DNA of 64,000 bases from Lichtheimia corymbifera B2541. Taxonomy: Eukaryota > Mucoromycota > Mucoromycetes > Mucorales > Lichtheimiaceae. The stretch spans positions 62,001 to 126,000 of the forward strand of contig JNEU01000978.1 of the NCBI GenBank assembly GCA_000697475.1, given 5' to 3'. Below the pieces are notes generated by a model. The model was not told the origin of the DNA and did not search any database. It saw only the letters and a list, made by a program, of their open reading frames with translations. A program made the translations under genes and the position numbers. Numbering within the stretch: the first letter of the stretch is position 1; each line of letters starts with the position of its first letter. Shown here in pieces: positions 57,738 to 64,000 of the stretch.

Positions 57738-58959
57738 TCAAAAACAGCATGATGATCGCTCCTTCCTCCTGGTTCGTGTACGTTGTGTCATTCGCCGTAG
57801 ACTCGAGTCACCAAATTGTACCCCACTCCCACTTCGCTCTGGATCAATTTGTCCTATATACATATATGCATTATTCAACCATGTTGACATGACATTTCCC
57901 AACACAATAATACTTGCCCGTTTCAATTTTACTGAGAATGGATCGTGCACATTTGAAAAACATCTCCTCCACTGCATCTCCCGTCAATGCACTTGCTTCC
58001 AGGAACATCATTTCTGTAAACCTAAATGTTATTTTACATGTTTTTGCTATTCACATCTACGTCACATACCATTTTCTTGAGCGAATCGGCTCGCTTCCAG
58101 ATAAGATACTTCGCGTTCATCATCCGCCTTGTCTACTTTGTTTCCAACGAGGATCATCACCAATTCTGGATTGGCCAACGTACGCACATCTTTCAGCCAT
58201 GATCGTACACCGAGAAACGTCTCTCTACTAGAAAAAATAAAACGAAGCGTGTGTGTGTCAGCCTTTATATCCTTCATACATGTCGCCCATTCATCCTTCC
58301 AATACCTCTCCTCTCTCTACCTCCACCTCTACCCCGATTCATCATACCTACTTGCAAATATCGTATACTACCAGCGCCCCAGCTGCACCGCGAAAATAGC
58401 TTCGTGTTAATGATCTGCAGAAAGAAATCCATCAGATGCCGTATTTTGTGCTTGGTTGCTGTTGCACTTGCCGAAACCGTTCCTAGGTAACCATCATCAG
58501 TATCCCGCCATGCATTTATATATAAATATCCCAAATATCCTCCTCCCATATATACCTGTCCAGCAGTGTCCCATATTTGAAGCTTGATCGACTTGTCGGC
58601 GATATGTACAATACGTGTTCCAAATTCCATACCGATTGTGTTTACGGAATCCTTCTTGACTAGGAAAGAAGAGGGTGGGCGGTCCCATGTTGAGCATCGT
58701 GCAAGAACCATAACGTCCCGGGAATATACATACACTGGTTTTCAAGAAAGTGATGGAGGAGACAGGATCTAAATGGCAATAAAAGAGTCAGCCAAGCGCA
58801 TTACAACGTGGGCGTGTATATGTAGTATATAAGATAGATAGACTTACTTGCCAGTACCAGAGTCGCCGACAAGAAGTAGTTTTAATAAAAAGTCTGCAAC
58901 GAGTGAGCATATTGACCAAGTGCTTGAAACGTTTCATTACCATATGCATCCGCCAGCAT
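57738..58959 (-). CDS. Rab4-family small GTPase
   Basis: An early/recycling-endosome Rab. The spliced protein starts [20 protein letters not shown] (P-loop GDSGTGKS). Then come [31 protein letters not shown] and WDTAGQERFR (switch II). Next are [55 protein letters not shown] (NKxD) and [11 protein letters not shown]. The last blocks are [20 protein letters not shown] (SAL) and [20 protein letters not shown], with C-terminal SSCCF bearing the prenylated cysteines. [13 protein letters not shown] and [10 protein letters not shown] are Rab4-specific. Two introns have GC donors: 58415-58471 (TTTCG/GCAAGT) and 57854-57917 (ACGG/GCAAGT); GT donors would break the Rab frame. Other introns are near 58887-58935, 58771-58850, 58665-58735 and 58506-58560 (the last after WDTAGQ), plus two near 58230-58350 and 58020-58070. 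Rab4 is absent from budding yeast but present in fission yeast (Ypt4) and early-diverging fungi. Confidence 0.93.
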
Positions 58960-59603
58960 GTCAATGAGGAGGGTGAGGGGGTATGTGAGTTGGGGGGAAA
59001 ACGAGAGAAAGGGAATCAAAATAGGGAAGAAGGGGTGACAAGAGCTGCAAGAGCTCACTTTATCGCTATTTGTGCCACGTCTCACGTGAAATGCCAGGGC
59101 TTCCCATTTTTCTTGGTCGTTCCGTTATCCCCCATACATTGAACTTGCCATCTCGCATCATTTGAGGCTGGATATAGAAAGGTCTCTGTTACTCTATTCA
59201 GATTATTAGATAACAGCAGTTCTTATGCTCCTCTTGCATGAAAAGGATACATTGTCGGGGCCTGCACACACACAGGGCACCACCGCCCGCCGACAGCAAA
59301 TCTCATTGTTCTCCGTTTCAAGGTGGTGTGCAACAAGAAATGGTACGCCATGCAGGGATTGGGCCAGACTCTTGTTGTTAGATAGAGTGATTGCATTTAG
59401 CACGTAAACAAGTATGCTGTACCGGGTATTCGTGCATACTCAGCATTATCGTCATCATTAACCTTCCCCCACTTTCCATGTTACAGCAGGCAAGGACGCA
59501 ATAATGGATAGCTAAGAGATTATGTATTATAAATGATGTGACAATATTGAAAGGTGAAAAGTAGTACAGGTATTAGCTACCACAATTATTAAGCTATAAC
59601 TCT
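58960..59603. other. intergenic spacer upstream of RAB4
   Basis: RAB4 promoter and 3' flank of the next minus-strand gene. No gene recognised. Confidence 0.35.
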
Positions 59604-59891
59604 CTATACAAGTTGTTCCCCTTTTACACTGCCCATGCCATCCGTTTGCTTGTCAGCCATGGCCGTGGTGCCACCATTTATAAGATCATCAAATGTTACC
59701 GCCGTTTGAGGAGACGATGCTTCCCGTTGTTGTCGTTGAGATCGTTTGAATAGCTACATCATCCAACCTTATGAGTATATGACGATAGCGTCGTCTGTTG
59801 TATGCCAATGTCATACCTGAAGAGGTCCCCATTCCATGGGTGGTAGCAAAGGTGGTAGTGGCCTTGTAGGACGCATAGGCGTGCACATTTC
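59604..59891 (-). CDS. short proline-rich protein, unknown
   Basis: A two-exon frame with a good intron (59754-59816, GTATGA...GATGTAG). Exon 1 reads MCTPMRPTRPLPPLLPPMEW then GPLQ. Exon 2 reads LFKRSQRQQREASSPQTAVT, FDDLINGGTTAMADKQTDGM and GSVKGEQLV, stop 59604-59606. About 75 residues, with no domain. The open frame continues upstream of the ATG to an AG near 59930, so a further 5' exon is possible. A TATAAAAAG on the minus strand near 60052-60060 supports a minus-strand transcript. I do not recognise the protein. Confidence 0.4.
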
Positions 59892-60051
59892 AGGTGTCTG
59901 GTTCTCGTTACTTCCCACCTAAAAAGATTGCAGTACTGGTTGCAAAAGCAGCATTGAATGACTGGCTGTTATATGCTTTTGGTATTAGATGAAAACGTTG
60001 CAGAAAGAGATTGAAATGAGAAGAGAGAGTCGTTTTACTACTAATTAAGCT

Positions 60052-60060
60052 TTTTATATA
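60052..60060 (-). promoter_or_regulatory. candidate TATA box for the short proline-rich gene
   Basis: TATAAAAAG on the minus strand lies about 170 nt before the proposed ATG. It also marks where the single-copy island ends and the repeat array begins. Confidence 0.35.
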
Positions 60061-60199
60061 GGCTGTGGTATGGATCGAGCTGGACCGTAGCAGCTACAGA
60101 GCTATAAAGGGATAAAGATGAGTCATTTATCTTGCAGACGATGGCTTCTGTAGCTATCAGTAACAGGCTGGAGTCTATAAGAACTTTGTGCCACCATAA

Positions 60200-63130
60200 A
60201 AATATGGCGGGCGCTACTTGACAATGAATGAAGACCACTTTTCTTATAGCATCATGCATAAAGCATATGTAAAGCATAAAGACGCCAATATCTCAAAACT
60301 TTACAATGAAATGCGAGGCCTTCAATATTAGAACAAACTTGCACACAAGGTGCGCTCCACCCGGCCGAGCAACTTTGCTCTATCGAAGGCCTCACGTTTC
60401 ATTGTAGAATCTTTAGTTATGGGCATCTTCATGTTTTTACTATGCTGTACGCGTAATGCTATATGGAGAGTGGTGTTTGTTCATTAAGAAATATCATGCA
60501 AATGAGCTGTGTTGCACAAAGAAGTCCATCTGCATCTTCCGCTCTATCGGGGTCAACCTACTTGACAATGAACAAATACCACTTGTCATATAGCATTACG
60601 CTTACAGCATATGGAAAACATAAAGATGCCTATAATTAAAAATTTTACAATGAAATGTGGGATCTTCAATCGAACAAAGTTACTCGCCTGGGTGGAGCGC
60701 ACCTTGGGTGCAAGTTTCACGATCCAACTCGCCGATCCTAGATCTCGCAATGTCACCACCAGCCAAGTAGAAAGTGGGTCGACCTCTTGAATTTTTTTTT
60801 CAACTTTGGCTGGTGGTGACATTGCGAAATCTAGGATCGGCGAGTTGGATCGTGAAACTTGCACCCAAGGTGCGCTTCACCCAGGCGAGTAACTTTGTTC
60901 GATTGAAGATCCCACATTTCATTGTAAAATTTTTAATTATAGGCATCTTTATGTTTTCCATATGCTGTAAGCGTAATGCTATATGACAAGTGGTATTTGT
61001 TCATTGTCAAGTAGGTTGACCCCGATAGAGCGGAAGATGCAGATGGACTTCTTTGTGCAACACAGCTCATTTGCATGATATTTCTTAATGAACAAACACC
61101 ACTCTCCATATAGCATTACGCGTACAGCATAGTAAAAACATGAAGATGCCCATAACTAAAGATTCTACAATGAAACGTGGGGTCTTCAATCGAACAAAGT
61201 TGCTCGTCGGGGTGAAGCGCACCTTGAGTGCAAGTTTCACGATCGTCGTGGCCGATCTCAGATTCACCCATTGTCACCACCAGCCTCGTCGAAAAAAAAT
61301 TCAAGAGGTCAACCCAAGATCTACTTTGGCTGGTGGTGACATTGCGAAATCTAGGATCGGCGAGCCTGATCGTGAAACTTGCACCCAAGGTGCGCTTCAC
61401 CCCGACGAGCAATATTGTTCGATTGAAGACCCCACGTTTCATTGTAAAGTTTAGAGGTACAGGCACTTTTACGTTTTTATATATGTTGAAAGCGTGATGC
61501 TATATGACAAGTGGTGTTTGTTCATTGTAAATTAGCTCGACCCTGATAGAACGGAAGATGCGCAGGTGCGTGTATTTGTAACAGAGCTCATTTGTATGAT
61601 ACTTCACAATGAACAAACACCACTTGTCATATAGCATCACGCTTTTAGCATATGTAAAAACGTAAAAGTGCCTGTATCTAGGATTGTCAAGCTTGGTCAT
61701 GAAACATGATTGACAAGGTGCGCTCGACCACGACGAGCAATATTGTTCTATGAAAGACCCCATGTTTCATTGTATAGTTTGAGATAAATGCACTTCCTCG
61801 TTTTTACATATGCTGAAAAGCATGGTGCTATATGACAAGTGATGCTTGTTCATTGTGAAGTAGTTCGACCCTGATAGAGCGGAAGATGCGTAGGGGCGTG
61901 CATGTGTAAAACAGCTCATTTGCATGATACTTCACAATAAACAAACATCACTTGTCATATAGCATCATGCTTTTCATCATATGTAAAAACGAGAAAGTGC
62001 ATTTATCTCTAAACTTTACAATGAAACATAGGCCCTTCCATACAACAATAGTGCTCGTCGTGGTTAAGCGCACCTTGTCAATCATGTTTCACGATCAAGC
62101 TTGACAATCCTAGATACAGGCACTTTTGCGTTTTTACATATGCTAAAAGCGTGATGCTATATGATAAAAGATGTTTGTTCATTGTGAAGTATCATGCAAA
62201 TGAGCTGTGTTACACATACACGCACCTGCGCATCTTCCGCTCTATCAGGGTCGAGCTACCTGACAATGAACAAACACCACCTGTCATATAGCATCACGCT
62301 TTTCAGCATATATAAAAACGTGAAAGTGCATTTATCTCAAAACTTTACAATGAAACATGGGGTCTTTCATAGAACAATATTGCTCGTCGTAGTGGAGCGC
62401 ACCTTGTCAATCATGTTTCACGATCATGCTTGCCAATCCTATATACAGGCACTTTTACGTTTTTACATATGCTGAAAGCGTGATGCTATATGACAAGTGG
62501 TGTTTGTTCATTGTGAAGTATCATGCAAATGAATTGGGTTACACATGGACGCCCCTGTGCATCTTCCGCTCTATCAGGGTCGAGCTACTTCATCATGAAC
62601 AAGCACCACTTGTCATATAGCATCGTACTTTCCAGCATATATAAAACATAAAATTGCCTGTATCTCTAAACTTGACAATGAAACATAGGGTCTTCAATCG
62701 AACAAAGTTGCTCGTCGGGGTGAAGCGCACCTTGGGTGCAAGTTTCATAATCAGGCTCGCCAATCCTAGAATTCACAATGTCACCACCAGCATCGTCGAA
62801 AAAAAAATTCAAGAGGTCGACCCATGATCCACTTTGGCTGGTGGGGACATTGCGAAATCTAGGATCGACGAGCCTGATCGTGAAACTTGCACCCAAGGTG
62901 CGCTTCACCCCGACGAGCAACTTTGTTCTATGAACGACCCCACATTTCATTGTAAGGTTTAGAGATACAGGCACCTTTATGTTTTACATATGCTGTAACC
63001 ATGATGCTATATGGAAGGTTGATTTGTTCATTGGGAAGTATCATGCAAATGAGCTGTGTTGCACAAAGGAGTCCGTCTGCATCCTCGGCTCTATCGGGGT
63101 CTACCTACTTGACAATGAACAAAGGCCACT
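60200..63130. repeat. array of alternating inverted ~300 bp modules (nested palindromes)
   Basis: The same module recurs in alternating orientation. Each half runs from the arm 'acaatgaacaaacaccacttg' through 'cat(at)agcatcacgctt..agcatat', 'aaagtgcctgtatct', 'acaatgaaac..ggggtcttc', 'gaacaaagttgctcg' and 'ggtgcaagtttcacgatc'. Type-1 centres ('caccaccagcc...ggctggtggtg') lie near 60760-60815, 61275-61340 and 62780-62845. Type-2 centres (spacer with 'gatagagcggaagatgc' and 'gctcatttgcatgata') lie near 60495-60560, 61010-61080, 61535-61605, 61860-61925, 62190-62255, 62515-62585 and 63035-63110. Junctions near 61690, 62070 and 62420 lack the type-1 centre and are shorter. Open frames in the array on both strands are translations of these modules (for example both strands yield ..KLAPKVRFTQASNFVRL..) and are not genes. 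Confidence 0.85.
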
Positions 63131-64000
63131 TGGCATATAGCATCACGCTTACAGCATATGTAAAAACATAAAGGTGCCTGTTTCTCCAAATTTCCATAAT
63201 GATGTGTAGAGGCTTTATGAGAACGATGTTGTTCAGCATGACCGAGAGCACCTCCTGACCAAGTTGTGAGGTCGCCATGGACAATATCGGCGCGCACGGT
63301 CGTACACCCTATTTATGTTACCATCCATTCGCCGTCTCTCCCACATTCAAGGTTTTCATAATGAACTCTGGGGCATTTATGGGAACGAAATTGCTCGGCG
63401 TGGTCGAAAGGGTGTTGTGTGTGAGTTTCATGTTCGAGGTGGGCAACCTCGGGGAACAGGAGCGCCGACCCTACTTTACCCTATTTTTGGGCTGGCCGGC
63501 ATTCAAAATGTTCATAATGAACCATGCGGTTTTTAAATGAATGGAGTTGATCAGCATGTCCCAGAGAACCATCTGTCCAAGTTTCAAGTGCGAGATGGGG
63601 AATCTCAAGAAACTACATACTAATTGACTTTTTCATAAATCCGGCGCTTTCCCAATTTCCCGCCGTCATAGTCAATCCCACATTATGCTCTCCTTTTCGA
63701 AATTTTCAAATGAAGTGTGGGTTCTTTATTAAGACAAAGTTGTTCAGCATGACCTAGAGCATATTGTGTGCAAGTTTGGGGTTCGAGACAGGCAATCCCA
63801 ATATCATGCATTGATGTCAGTGTATATGGATATGTCTGACTGTCTGACAGATTTAATTTCCACCTCTTCCGCTCCCACTTTATTTCCCTCTTCTTCCATT
63901 CTCAACGGTTGATGCATTCAAGTACAACTACCATCTGCGAACGATTGTCCTGCTTCACCCCATCTTGTCAATGCTACGAATGGCTTTATCTGAAAGCCTT
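63131..64000 (-). repeat. inverted copy of the left repeat block (about 2900-3730)
   Basis: Read on the minus strand this stretch repeats the left block in order. 63130-63310 matches 3560-3730 (including 'gtgtacgaccgtgcgcgccg'-type sequence in complement). 63600-63700 matches 3180-3300 (the 'ggcgctttcccaatttcccg' stretch, complement of 'cgggattttgggaaagcgcc'). 63900-63990 matches 2900-2980 ('cgaacgattgtcctgcttca' against the complement of the 2930 region). The window ends inside the repeat. Confidence 0.75.

Noticed and set aside
60586..62974. Several frames on both strands with similar products (..KLAPKVRFTQASNFVRL..)
   Set aside because: Their similarity comes from the palindromic DNA modules; the same protein appears on opposite strands, and stops interrupt other copies.
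1..64000. CRISPR array, bacterial-type operons, integrase or reverse transcriptase genes
   Set aside because: None seen. The short repeats at 80-560 are irregular and lack unique equal-length spacers, and no transposon protein is recognisable in the repeat blocks.

Overview
This window is nuclear DNA from a filamentous fungus. I place it in Mucoromycota, probably Mucorales, but the genus cannot be read from the sequence. Reasons: many short (about 55-95 nt) GT-AG introns, compact intergenic spaces, clear orthologs of BLM10, SRP72, PEX5, EME1, BEM1/SCD2, RAB4, a yeast-type casein kinase I, an EF-hand mitochondrial carrier and a tropomyosin, and no sign of bacterial operons.

Layout. (1) 1-6540 is repeat DNA without a convincing gene: degenerate ~100-145 bp tandem repeats, an inverted pair (835-1330 against 1860-2510), a direct duplication with a ~2.85 kb period (about 1480-3430 and 4335-6230), and a copy of a palindromic module (3700-4320). 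(2) 6770-60040 is a single-copy gene island. In order it holds malate synthase (-), two divergent KGG-repeat stress proteins, ribosomal protein eL43 (+), tropomyosin (-), a small membrane protein (+), an unidentified seven-exon gene (+), an RPA70N-like fragment (-), tRNA-Lys(CUU), a SulP anion transporter (-), casein kinase I (-), a Ca2+-regulated mitochondrial carrier (+), a coiled-coil protein (-), two tandem IFI6/IFI27-like hydrophobic proteins (+), PEX5 (+), EME1 (-), BLM10/PA200 (+), a 42-residue zinc-finger microprotein (-), SRP72 (-), a 560-residue membrane protein with a GTPase-like central part (+), NAD-glycerol-3-phosphate dehydrogenase (-), an ethanolamine/choline phosphotransferase (+), BEM1/SCD2 (+), RAB4 (-) and a short proline-rich gene (-). 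(3) 60040-64000 is again repeat DNA: a chain of alternating inverted ~300 bp modules and, from about 63130, an inverted copy of the left-hand repeats. The ~56 kb island is therefore bracketed by the same repeat family in opposite orientation.

Functional links. Malate synthase ends in a peroxisomal AKL signal, and its import receptor PEX5 lies in the same island. The two KGG genes share a divergent promoter with a perfect CRE (TGACGTCA) and two STRE-like CCCCT sites. BEM1 and tropomyosin are both polarity/actin factors. Most neighbours are convergent or divergent pairs, as is normal for a compact fungal genome.

Most notable observations: nested palindromic repeat blocks flanking the island; one-repeat-per-exon architecture of the KGG genes; a fungal IFI6/IFI27-type gene pair, one copy decayed; an EME1 with an N-terminal CUE-like helix pair followed by a SUMO-interacting motif; at least three GC-AG introns, two of them in RAB4; a TATA-driven zinc-finger microprotein; and a PEX5 with ten WxxxF/Y motifs. 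Identifications rest on reading translated sequence against remembered family features. No database search was run.
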